Counted from the stretch's first letter, positions 1 through 5,455 are shown. The stretch: 6,820 nt of DNA from an uncultured Collinsella sp. (GCA_900544755.1 UQWQ01000098.1:1-6820), one strand, 5' to 3'. The notes: a model not told the origin generated them from the sequence alone. A program made the numbers and translations.

Positions 1-15
1 GTTTTTTGGCCCGGC

Positions 16-315
16 TTACTCGCCATCCTCCAGCTTAATGAGGATTTTGCGGTAGCCACCGTACTCGCCGTTGAGCGCCTTGGACACACGGCTCACCGTG
101 GTGGACGAAGCGCCGGTACGCGCCTGAACCTCGACATAGGGCTCGCCCTCGTCCAGATAACGCGCGACCTGCAGACGCTGCGATAGATCGCAAATCTCGC
201 GCGGCGTGCAGATATCGGTCAAAAACGCTTGGATATCTCTCTCGTCGTCCAAAAGGCTAAATGCGTGGACCAGCTGCTTGACATCAGGCTTGTCAAACAT
301 GTTCTCGATATTCAT
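16..315 (-). CDS. yerC: YerC/YecD-family TrpR-like DNA-binding protein
   Basis: This is a complete 99-residue protein, a normal length for the YerC/YecD group of TrpR-repressor relatives. It is all-helical in character. The TrpR-like core runs from about residue 12 to 82, with a leucine-rich stretch at 15-32, a conserved-looking TPREICDLSQRLQVARYL segment at 37-54, and a helix-turn-helix at about 58-81 whose recognition part is TGASSTTVSRVSKAL (67-81). Family members are small, presumed dimeric cytoplasmic regulators. Their targets are mostly unknown, so tryptophan regulation should not be assumed. The ATG is preceded on its strand by GGCGGTGATC, which differs by one base from the full anti-Shine-Dalgarno complement, and this supports the start. 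The gene is divergent from the membrane-protein gene. The window ends 15 bases past its stop, so its operon partner cannot be seen. Confidence 0.9.
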   Translation of the reverse strand: MNIENMFDKPDVKQLVHAFSLLDDERDIQAFLTDICTPREICDLSQRLQVARYLDEGEPYVEVQARTGASSTTVSRVSKALNGEYGGYRKILIKLEDGE

Positions 316-637
316 CGATCACCGCCAAACCCGCCAAAAGGCATCGAAGTTGATACTGACATCGGGCATCGTTCGCCCGTTCTATGCAATAGGGCAACGC
401 CTGTGGCTTTTGCCCGTAGCAGTTTAGCACACCACCAAACTAAAGCGACAAAACTCTCTGCCAGCGGCGCGTTTTCTAGGACGAACGCCGTTTTGAAACC
501 GAATGCGCACGCAAGCTCCACGAATATCTGAGACAATGGGCGCCCAAACAGGGCCGTGCCCCGCACCCATCCAAGTTGCAAAGGCATGTGCCCCTCACGC
601 TCCCTCACCACACCATGCGCAAGAAAGGATTCACACC
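316..637. other. Non-coding divergent intergenic region with short dyads
   Basis: This 322-base gap lies between yerC and the membrane-protein gene. I see no convincing gene in it. An open frame on the minus strand (stop codon overlapping the yerC ATG as ATGA) uses several codons that are rare in the neighbours (AGG, AGA, CTA, TTA, ATA, CGA) and lacks a ribosome binding site. Structure visible: two inverted repeats upstream of yerC (363-379 and 392-415), a 9-base tandem repeat of CCGCCAAA at 322-338, and a nested hairpin at 536-570 in the probable leader of the plus-strand gene. A weak extended -10-like TGAGACAAT sits at 529-537 on the plus strand but has no matching -35. Confidence 0.6.
361..415. 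repeat. Two adjacent inverted repeats upstream of yerC
   Basis: CGGGC (363-367) and GCCCG (375-379) form a 5-bp dyad with a 7-base loop. GGGCAA (392-397) and TTGCCC (410-415) form a 6-bp dyad that can extend with an inner GCC/GGC stem around a TGT loop. Both lie 48 to 100 bases before the yerC start, where a yerC leader or operator would be. Neither is followed by a T tract. The pairings are directly visible; a regulatory role is inferred. Confidence 0.45.
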
Positions 638-1003
638 ATGCGCTTTATGCTTAACTGGCTCTTTACCTCAATCGCCATCGCGATCGCAACGTTTCTCGTC
701 CCCGGCATTCAGCCCTTCGGCATGGCCGACGCCTGGGTCTGCTTTGCCTTCGTGGGACTGTTCCTCAACATCGTCGACTCGCTCGTTAAGCCGTTCCTGA
801 CGGTCATCTCGCTGCCACTCACTATTATCACGCTTGGTATTTTTCAGCTTGTGGTCAACAGCTTTATGCTCGAGCTGGCCAGCTACCTGTCGGTCAATCT
901 GCTGGGCGCGGGCATCTCCATCGCCAGCTTTGGATCGGCCTTTATGGGCAGCATCCTGGTATCCATCATGCGCAGCATTCTCGACAGCGTCGCCAGAAAC
1001 TAA
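638..1003 (+). CDS. Small integral membrane protein, YvlD / phage-holin-4_2 (PF04020-like) family
   Basis: This 121-residue protein consists almost entirely of membrane segments, at about 4-21, 31-46, 53-77 and 97-115. It carries the hallmarks of the YvlD/DUF360 family that databases call 'phage holin family': an early VPGI (21-24) after the first helix, LFLNIVDSLVKPFL (41-54) with the N..K-P pattern, and LPLTIITLGIF (59-69). Family members are chromosomal membrane proteins of unclear role, in some Bacillus linked to envelope-stress loci. Nothing here indicates phage lysis. The ATG at 638 is chosen because AGAAAGGA sits 8 bases upstream; an in-frame upstream extension to 503 lacks membrane character and would be leader. 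The gene appears monocistronic, facing the Rrf2 gene tail to tail across a terminator. Confidence 0.88.
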   Translation: MRFMLNWLFTSIAIAIATFLVPGIQPFGMADAWVCFAFVGLFLNIVDSLVKPFLTVISLPLTIITLGIFQLVVNSFMLELASYLSVNLLGAGISIASFGSAFMGSILVSIMRSILDSVARN

Positions 1004-1040
1004 AGCGACCGGATACGGACCGCCACAACACGCCAAAACG

Positions 1041-1071
1041 AAGGCCGTCCATCGCAACGATGGGCAGCCTT
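1041..1071. terminator. Bidirectional intrinsic terminator between convergent genes
   Basis: A hairpin pairs AAGGC (1041-1045) with GCCTT (1067-1071) and CCATCG (1049-1054) with CGATGG (1058-1063) around a CAA loop. The internal 3-base step has one G-C pair, one G-U pair and one mismatch. The plus strand continues with TGTCATTTGT and the minus strand with TCGTTTT, so it can serve the membrane-protein gene and the Rrf2 gene. The T tracts are modest, so efficiency is uncertain. Confidence 0.7.
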
Positions 1072-1091
1072 GTCATTTGTCGAGCCTCAGA

Positions 1092-1118
1092 GGGCAGGAA
1101 AATCTACCATTTCTGCCC
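1092..1118 (-). terminator. Hairpin just downstream of the Rrf2 stop, possible accessory terminator
   Basis: GGGCAG plus AAA (with one bulged G) at 1092-1101 pairs with TTTCTGCCC at 1110-1118. On the minus strand it lies 22 bases after the Rrf2 stop. No T tract follows, so it may only stabilise the 3' end of the transcript, with termination at 1041-1071. Confidence 0.4.
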
Positions 1119-1140
1119 CGTCCCCCAATAGCAGGTGGGG

Positions 1141-1569
1141 CTAGATGACGTAGTCGTAGCCCTCGTTGGGGGCAACGAGTGTATCGAGTGTCACGCCGTC
1201 GAGGTAGTCGTTGATGAGCTTGTCCAGGTTCTTCCAAACATCGAGTGTGGGACACTCATCAGATCGCGAGCAACCTTTGCAGTCGCCGTCCAGGCATGCG
1301 ACCGGTGCTAGGCTACCCTCGGTCAGGCGCAGGATCTCGCCCACCGTGTACTGCTCGGGCGGGCGCGTGAGCACGTAGCCGCCGCCCTTGCCGCGCATGC
1401 CCGAGAGCATATTGGCGCGGACGAGCGTGGCCAAAATGTTCTCCAGATACTTCTCCGAAATCCCCTGACGCGCGGCGATCTCTTTGAGGGGAATACGGCC
1501 TGCCGCCTGATGCTCGGCCAAGTCGACCATAACGCGCAGGGCATATCTGCCCTTTGTGGAAACCAACAT
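1141..1569 (-). CDS. Rrf2-family transcriptional regulator, IscR/CymR-like with four cluster-region cysteines
   Basis: This is a complete 142-residue Rrf2 regulator, a cytoplasmic homodimeric winged-helix DNA-binding protein. The start MLVSTKGRYALRVMVDLA is the classic Rrf2 opening. The recognition helix-turn-helix is at about 28-52 (LKEIAARQGISEKYLENIL) and the wing is RGKGGGYVL (59-67). The C-terminal part has cysteines 92, 97, 100 and 106. E. coli IscR binds [2Fe-2S] through C92, C98, C104 and H107, so an iron-sulfur or redox sensor is likely, whereas B. subtilis CymR lacks these cysteines. The gene is divergent from cysK with mnmA beyond, which points to control of cysteine or sulfur supply. 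The start is supported by AAAGGCGG 8 bases upstream. A candidate promoter is TTTTCA-N16-TAGAAT. Autoregulation is likely but inferred. Confidence 0.93.
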   Translation of the reverse strand: MLVSTKGRYALRVMVDLAEHQAAGRIPLKEIAARQGISEKYLENILATLVRANMLSGMRGKGGGYVLTRPPEQYTVGEILRLTEGSLAPVACLDGDCKGCSRSDECPTLDVWKNLDKLINDYLDGVTLDTLVAPNEGYDYVI

Positions 1570-1605
1570 ATATATTGCCGCCTTTCGGTCTTTTAATTCG
1601 TAGAA

Positions 1606-1633
1606 ATTCTAGCCGAAATATTGGTTTTGAAAA
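1606..1633 (-). promoter_or_regulatory. Candidate promoter of the Rrf2 regulator
   Basis: Read on the minus strand, TAGAAT (1611 to 1606) matches the -10 consensus at five of six bases, and TTTTCA (1633 to 1628) lies 16 bases upstream as a 4/6 -35. Transcription would start near 1599, giving a leader of about 30 bases that contains the AAAGGCGG ribosome binding site. A TTGACG at 1649 to 1644 has no -10 at proper spacing. Confidence 0.45.
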
Positions 1634-1654
1634 TACCTATTCCCGTCAAGATGG

Positions 1655-1680
1655 TTAATCGACTCGTAATAATCTTCTAT
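1655..1680. promoter_or_regulatory. Imperfect IscR-type dyad in the rrf2-cysK intergenic region
   Basis: TTAATCGACT (1655-1664) matches the left half of the E. coli IscR type 1 consensus (ATASYYGACT) at 8 of 10 positions. AATCTTCTAT (1671-1680) matches the right half (AGTCRRSTAT) at 7 of 10. The gap is 6 bases instead of 5. It lies upstream of both candidate -35 boxes, where a divergent-promoter operator would be placed. With the regulator encoded next door this is a reasonable but unproven operator. Confidence 0.3.
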
Positions 1681-1686
1681 TTCCTA

Positions 1687-1715
1687 TTGCATTACTAGGC
1701 TTTAGTGCCTACTAT
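1687..1715 (+). promoter_or_regulatory. Candidate cysK promoter with a palindrome in the spacer
   Basis: TTGCAT (1687-1692) and TACTAT (1710-1715) are separated by exactly 17 bases, matching the -35 and -10 at 3/6 and 4/6. Start would be near 1722, giving a leader of about 100 bases. The spacer and -10 edge hold a perfect inverted repeat, TAGGC (1696-1700) with GCCTA (1707-1711), positioned so that a bound repressor would block polymerase. A second imperfect dyad, CTCGTAAT (1663-1670) with ATTACTAG (1691-1698, 7 of 8 pairs), overlaps the -35. Confidence 0.45.
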
Positions 1716-1737
1716 GCTTGCCAACAGCAAAACGAAC

Positions 1738-1790
1738 AACCCATAAGGTTTGTGGGTTTCGCCGCTACCCACACCGTAAAACCACACGGT
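1738..1790 (+). promoter_or_regulatory. Structured cysK 5' leader with alternative stems
   Basis: Pairings visible in the presumed leader: AACCCA (1738-1743) with TGGGTT (1753-1758); GTGGGT (1752-1757) with ACCCAC (1767-1772); GGTTT (1747-1751) with AAACC (1779-1783); and ACCGT (1773-1777) with ACGGT (1786-1790). The first excludes the second, because both use bases 1753-1757. The second and third stack into one 11-bp helix with a 6-base bulge. That bulge could pair with the 3' flank, which would form a pseudoknot. No T tract follows, so an effect on translation or RNA stability is more likely than termination. It does not match a T-box, and no cysteine-rich leader peptide is present. The regulatory role is inference. 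Confidence 0.35.
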
Positions 1791-1822
1791 ATCCAGTCAC
1801 TTGAACACTTTGGAGGTTCACC

Positions 1823-2761
1823 ATGAGCAAGGTTTACACGTCCATCGATCAGCTTATCGGCCACACCCCGCTTCTGGAGCTCACCCACTTCGAGGCCGAC
1901 GAGGACCTCAAGGCCCGTGTGCTCGTCAAATTGGAATACTTCAACCCCGCCGGGTCCGTCAAAGACCGCGTCGCCAAGAACATGATTGACGAGGCCGAGA
2001 AGGCCGGCAAGCTCGTGCGCGGTGGCGACTACACCATCATCGAGCCCACGAGCGGCAACACCGGCGTCGGCATCGCCTCGGTGGCGGCGGCCCGCGGCTA
2101 CAAGGTGATCATCACTATGCCCGAGACCATGTCCGTCGAGCGCCGCAAGCTCATGCAGGCATACGGCGCACAGCTCGTGCTCACCGACGGCTCCAAGGGC
2201 ATGAAGGGCGCTATCGCCAAGGCGGAGGAGCTGCAGAAGGAAACTCCCGACAGCATCATCGCCGGCCAGTTTGTGAACCCCGCGAACCCGGCCATTCACA
2301 AGGCCACGACCGGCCCCGAGATCTGGGACGACACCGACGGCAAGGTCGACATCTTCGTCGCCGGCGTCGGCACCGGCGGCACCGTGACCGGCGTGGGCGA
2401 GTTCCTCAAGGAGCAAAACCCCGAGATTCAGGTCGTCGCCGTCGAGCCCGCCACCTCCCCGGTGCTCTCTAAGGGCCAGGCCGGCCCGCACAAGATCCAG
2501 GGTATCGGTGCCGGCTTTGTGCCCGACGTCCTCGACACCCAGGTCTATGACGAGATCATCCCCGTCGAGAACGACGATGCCTTTGCCACCGGCCGCGCCG
2601 TGGGCCACAAGGAAGGCGTGCTCGTGGGCATTTCGTCCGGCGCCGCCGTCTGGGCCGCTCTGCAGCTGGCCAAGCGCCCCGAGAACGAAGGCAAGACCAT
2701 CGTGGCGCTGCTCGCCGACACCGGCGAGCGCTACCTGTCCACGGCGCTCTTCCAGGACTAG
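1823..2761 (+). CDS. cysK: Cysteine synthase A (O-acetylserine sulfhydrylase, PLP-dependent)
   Basis: This is a complete 312-residue cytoplasmic fold-type II PLP enzyme, the usual length for CysK. It makes L-cysteine from O-acetylserine and sulfide, the last step of sulfur assimilation. The PLP lysine is K47 in NPAGSVKDR (41-49). The substrate loop PTSGNTG is at 75-81, QFVNPANP at 149-156, the phosphate-binding GTGGT at 183-187, and the GISSGAA segment with the pyridine-nitrogen serine at 269-275. EPATSPVLSKG (208-218) and KIQGIGAGFVP (224-234) are typical of CysK rather than cystathionine beta-synthase, and there is no CBS-pair domain. GGAGG lies 6 bases before the ATG. Codons are strongly C/G-ending, as in a well-expressed gene. 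The gene is divergent from an Rrf2 regulator that probably controls it. No serine acetyltransferase gene is nearby. CysM-type substrate preference cannot be fully excluded. Confidence 0.97.
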   Translation: MSKVYTSIDQLIGHTPLLELTHFEADEDLKARVLVKLEYFNPAGSVKDRVAKNMIDEAEKAGKLVRGGDYTIIEPTSGNTGVGIASVAAARGYKVIITMPETMSVERRKLMQAYGAQLVLTDGSKGMKGAIAKAEELQKETPDSIIAGQFVNPANPAIHKATTGPEIWDDTDGKVDIFVAGVGTGGTVTGVGEFLKEQNPEIQVVAVEPATSPVLSKGQAGPHKIQGIGAGFVPDVLDTQVYDEIIPVENDDAFATGRAVGHKEGVLVGISSGAAVWAALQLAKRPENEGKTIVALLADTGERYLSTALFQD

Positions 2762-2766
2762 AGCTT

Positions 2767-2783
2767 CTCGTTCTTAGAACGAG
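2767..2783. repeat. Perfect inverted repeat just after cysK
   Basis: CTCGTTC (2767-2773) and GAACGAG (2777-2783) pair perfectly around TTA, starting 6 bases after the cysK stop. No T run follows (TCCAAGG), so it is not a standard intrinsic terminator. It could protect the cysK mRNA 3' end or be a protein site; its function is unknown. Confidence 0.55.
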
Positions 2784-2861
2784 TCCAAGGCACGCCGGTC
2801 TCCCCTCTCTTCTGGCAGCCTGAGCTCATCCCAACAGGATGCCCCACGAGACGTCCGAACT

Positions 2862-2870
2862 TGCTACAAT
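2862..2870 (+). promoter_or_regulatory. Extended -10 promoter candidate ahead of mnmA
   Basis: TGCTACAAT combines the TGN extension with TACAAT, a 5/6 match to the -10 consensus. The bases at the -35 position (CCCCAC, 2842-2847) are unlike TTGACA, which extended -10 promoters tolerate. The predicted start is about base 2876-2877, the first bases of the terminator hairpin at 2875-2913. It is the best promoter candidate I find in the 181-base gap before mnmA. Confidence 0.5.
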
Positions 2871-2874
2871 GTCT

Positions 2875-2913
2875 GCGGCGCGGAACCAGCCTCCCGCGCC
2901 GCTTTTCTTTTTT
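2875..2913 (+). terminator. Strong intrinsic terminator between cysK and mnmA
   Basis: GCGGCGCGG (2875-2883) pairs perfectly with CCGCGCCGC (2894-2902) around a 10-base loop, followed by TTTTCTTTTTT (2903-2913). This is the clearest terminator in the window. It can end the cysK transcript, but it also lies only 30 bases before the mnmA start and immediately after the extended -10, so mnmA transcription from that promoter must cross it. That makes it a candidate attenuator. Confidence 0.85.
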
Positions 2914-2928
2914 GGCCACATGCCACCA

Positions 2929-2941
2929 AGGAGAACCTCCT
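2929..2941 (+). promoter_or_regulatory. mnmA ribosome binding site inside a small hairpin
   Basis: The Shine-Dalgarno AGGAG (2929-2933) is 9 bases from the ATG and can pair fully with CTCCT (2937-2941) around an AAC loop. The CTCC in the terminator loop (2891-2894) could also pair with GGAG. Both could reduce translation; the 5-bp helix is only marginally stable on its own. Confidence 0.4.
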
Positions 2942-2942
2942 C

Positions 2943-4043
2943 ATGCACAACAAGCGCGTGCTCGTCGCCATGAGCGGCGGCGTCGATTCCAGCGTGACCG
3001 CATATCTGCTCAAAAGCCAGGGCTACGAATGTGTCGGCGCCACCATGCGCCTCACCTGCCCCGCACCCGACCCCGCCACGGGCATGAGTAAGGTCGACCG
3101 CGACATCGCCGACGCAGAGGCCGTCGCCGAGCGCATAGGCATTCCCCACCATGTGCTCGACTTGCAGCAAACCTTCGACCGTAACGTAATCGAGCGCTTT
3201 GTGAACGCCTACCAGGAGGGGCTGACGCCCAATCCGTGCATTATCTGCAACCGCCACATTAAGTTTGGCGCGCTGCTCGATGCAGCGCTGGACATGGGCT
3301 GCGACTACATCGCCACGGGCCATTACGCCAAAACAAGCCAGGCGGCAGACGGCACCTGGCAGCTGCATCGCGGCGAGGACCCCAAAAAGGACCAGAGTTA
3401 CTTTTTGTATTCGCTTACGCAGGAGCGCCTGGCGCACACGATCTTTCCGCTGGCAGGCCTGGACAAGGAGCACGACGTGCGCCGCATTGCCGCCGAGCAG
3501 GGCTTTGCCAACGCCAAGAAGGCCGAAAGCGAGGACATCTGCTTTATCACGGACGACGACTACGCGGGCTATATCGAGCGCCGCTGCGGACATGCCGCCG
3601 AACCGGGCGATATCGTATGGCGCGACGGCAGCGTGGTCGGGCACCACAACGGCGCGCTGCGCTACACCATCGGCCAGCGCAAGGGCCTGGGCGTCGCGAT
3701 GGCGCATCCCGTGTACGTAACGAGTGTCGACGCCGTCAACAACATCGTGCATCTGGGCGAGGCAGAGGACCTGACGGCCACGGCGCTCACGGCCAACGAC
3801 TGGATTTGGAGCGCCCCTGCCGACCACATGGAGGCGGAGCTCGATGCCAGCAGCATTCAGGTGGGCGCCAAGTACCGCTACCGTCAAAAGGACCAGGCAG
3901 CGACCCTTACGCGCGGCGAAGACGGGCAAATGTTGCTGACCTTTGACGAGCCGCAGCGCGCCATCGCCCCCGGCCAGGCTGTCGTTATATACCGCGGCGA
4001 CATCGTCCTGGGCGGCGGCACCGTGACCGGCGCACTTAAGTAG
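2943..4043 (+). CDS. mnmA: tRNA-specific 2-thiouridylase MnmA (tRNA uridine(34) 2-sulfurtransferase)
   Basis: This is a complete 366-residue cytoplasmic enzyme, the family's normal length. It puts sulfur on U34 of tRNA-Lys, -Glu and -Gln by ATP-dependent adenylation and persulfide transfer. The PP-loop SGGVDSS is at 11-17. The nucleophilic cysteine C99 is in TPNPCIICN (95-103), with C102 forming CxxC. TGHYA is at 125-129, the KDQSYFLY tRNA-binding motif at 149-156, and the second catalytic cysteine C200 is in SEDICFI (196-202). These match C102 and C199 of E. coli MnmA. The C-terminal beta-barrel includes YTIGQRKGLG. Sulfur normally comes from cysteine through IscS, which fits the upstream cysK. 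AGGAG precedes the ATG by 9 bases. The stop is only 8 bases from the stop of the convergent kinase gene, with no terminator seen between them. Confidence 0.97.
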   Translation: MHNKRVLVAMSGGVDSSVTAYLLKSQGYECVGATMRLTCPAPDPATGMSKVDRDIADAEAVAERIGIPHHVLDLQQTFDRNVIERFVNAYQEGLTPNPCIICNRHIKFGALLDAALDMGCDYIATGHYAKTSQAADGTWQLHRGEDPKKDQSYFLYSLTQERLAHTIFPLAGLDKEHDVRRIAAEQGFANAKKAESEDICFITDDDYAGYIERRCGHAAEPGDIVWRDGSVVGHHNGALRYTIGQRKGLGVAMAHPVYVTSVDAVNNIVHLGEAEDLTATALTANDWIWSAPADHMEAELDASSIQVGAKYRYRQKDQAATLTRGEDGQMLLTFDEPQRAIAPGQAVVIYRGDIVLGGGTVTGALK

Positions 4044-4051
4044 CCGCGGGT

Positions 4052-5425
4052 TTATCGTTGCACGTGTCGAAGTACCTCAACAGCGGCACCAACCTCGATT
4101 ATGCGACGCTCGAGGCCGCGGCGGATGGCCTCGAGTCGACCCTCCGCCGTGGCCCATTCGCTCTGCGAAAGAATCTCGATCGCCTCATCAACAAATCCGT
4201 TGAGCCGCGATGAATCGAACCAATCGAGCGAATCCGCAAGCGCCAGCTGGACGGAAGGGTCGGGCCCAAACGGCTTAGCGGAAAACCCAAACTCCCCAGC
4301 TGCGAGCACGGCAGTTGGCACGTTGTACCACAGACAGTTGCCGCTATCGAACAGCGGAGTAGGTTTTATCTCCAGGGTGTCGACATTGCGGATGATGCCG
4401 AAGTTTCGCCAATGGCGATCGCTGTTGGCCAAAAGGGCATCGCAAACGATCATCTGCGACATAGACCTTCTCACAGCGGCCTCGTCTGCTCCATGCTTAC
4501 CAAGAAAGCGGCAGTACCGGTCGTACGTCGAGCTTCCTCGCTGGCCACCAAGGGCGTTCTTAACGTAAACAGCCGGAACATATTCCTCGCGTCCGTCAAG
4601 AAAATCCTCGCACAGGCACGCAGGGCCATCGAACATCCGCTCAACCGTATAAGGAACAAACTCGCCCTCCGACAGCAAGCGACGATGCAGAGCCGTTGCA
4701 ACCGCCTCGTTAAAGGGCCGTTGGTCGTCCATGCCGCATCCCTTGACCAGAACGCGAACACCGTTGCGAATCATCCACGATTTAGGGAGCTCGCCCTCGG
4801 ACGTGTTATCAGGATTTTTAAGACCGATGCCTTCCAGCCAACCCGAACGCTCTTCGGGTGCCGATCGCTCAAATTCGTTCTCAAAGTAATTGATGTTTTG
4901 CCATTTGAGTTCGGCGCAATCGGCCGGCCGCAGCCAATAGCAATCCGAAAGCGATAGGCCCAGGCACTGAACCGGCACCTCAATGCCACTGGCAATTCCC
5001 AGTTCACGATAGCGCGAGACGAGTCCGGGGCGGACGTCAGGCACCGACCGATGGCTCCACCACACGTTGAGCTCCCGTTTATTCACCGTAGGAGAAGAAC
5101 TCGAGCACGTGCCAAACGGCATTCGTTGCGCATCGAGGACCTCGGCGATTTCGAAGGGAAACTCGCGCGTCGGATCAAATGAGACATGAGCGACCTCATG
5201 GTCGGCCGACATCAGCGTAAACTTGCGTCCAACATCGGCCGCAGGACGGCGTCCTCGCTTGCGGACCTTTTGGTAGGCAATCGCAGAATTGTACTCGACC
5301 ATCTTCCGGCCGCCCACAATATCGCACGCGAGCGTTCCCGATGCGGCAAGTTGCGATATGCGGGCTTTCGTAACGCCCAACAGGCGGGCGGCATCACCCA
5401 TAGATAAGTACTCAGATGTATTCAT
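4052..5425 (-). CDS. Single-chain HTH-HipA-like kinase (fused HipB-like DNA-binding and HipA-like kinase)
   Basis: This 457-residue protein has two parts. Residues 7-60 form an excisionase/MerR-like helix-turn-helix (MGDAARLLGVTKARISQLAA, 9-28), followed by a basic linker KRGRRP (56-61). Residues about 69-450 form a HipA/CtkA-like kinase: a HipS-like opening segment (69-105), GLSLSDCYWLRP (156-167), ATP lysine K228 in VLVKG, E240, the catalytic ANSDRHWRNFG (333-343, D336 and N341) and metal-binding D360 in PLFDSGN. All key residues are present, so the kinase is probably active. HipA kinases phosphorylate proteins such as tRNA synthetases and arrest growth; this target is unknown. GTG at 5437 and ATG at 5434 touch the ribosome binding site GAGGTGAT, so ATG at 5425 is preferred. 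No separate hipB lies nearby. Codon use is more mixed than in cysK and mnmA, which suggests acquisition. Confidence 0.85.
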   Translation of the reverse strand: MNTSEYLSMGDAARLLGVTKARISQLAASGTLACDIVGGRKMVEYNSAIAYQKVRKRGRRPAADVGRKFTLMSADHEVAHVSFDPTREFPFEIAEVLDAQRMPFGTCSSSSPTVNKRELNVWWSHRSVPDVRPGLVSRYRELGIASGIEVPVQCLGLSLSDCYWLRPADCAELKWQNINYFENEFERSAPEERSGWLEGIGLKNPDNTSEGELPKSWMIRNGVRVLVKGCGMDDQRPFNEAVATALHRRLLSEGEFVPYTVERMFDGPACLCEDFLDGREEYVPAVYVKNALGGQRGSSTYDRYCRFLGKHGADEAAVRRSMSQMIVCDALLANSDRHWRNFGIIRNVDTLEIKPTPLFDSGNCLWYNVPTAVLAAGEFGFSAKPFGPDPSVQLALADSLDWFDSSRLNGFVDEAIEILSQSEWATAEGRLEAIRRGLERRIIEVGAAVEVLRHVQR

Positions 5426-5455
5426 ATGCCGCATCACCTCGTTAAGTAATTTACG

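Noticed and set aside
1..15. Terminator after yerC at the left edge
   Set aside because: On the minus strand GCCGGGCC then AAAAAAC is seen, with no hairpin followed by a T run before the window ends; it cannot be judged.
638..1003. Prophage holin gene, implying a prophage
   Set aside because: The family name is historical. The protein is a chromosomal YvlD-type membrane protein, and no endolysin, tail, integrase or other phage gene is in the window.
1714..1746. Ten-codon leader peptide ahead of cysK as a cysteine attenuator
   Set aside because: It contains no cysteine codons, has no RBS, and its ATG overlaps the predicted -10, upstream of the likely transcript start.
1722..1822. T-box riboswitch ahead of cysK
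   Set aside because: No T-box sequence, antiterminator bulge or terminator is present in the leader.
1712..2608. 298-codon open frame on the minus strand opposite cysK
   Set aside because: Its translation is repetitive G, D, L, V and H, a GC-bias artefact opposite a clear CysK.
2826..3929. Long open frame of 367 codons on the minus strand opposite mnmA
   Set aside because: MnmA on the other strand has every catalytic motif; the antisense translation is low-complexity A, V, H and G and unrecognisable.
5426..5437. Upstream starts GTG 5437 and ATG 5434 for the HTH-HipA kinase
   Set aside because: They overlap or abut the GAGGTGAT ribosome binding site, leaving no room for initiation; ATG 5425 has workable spacing.
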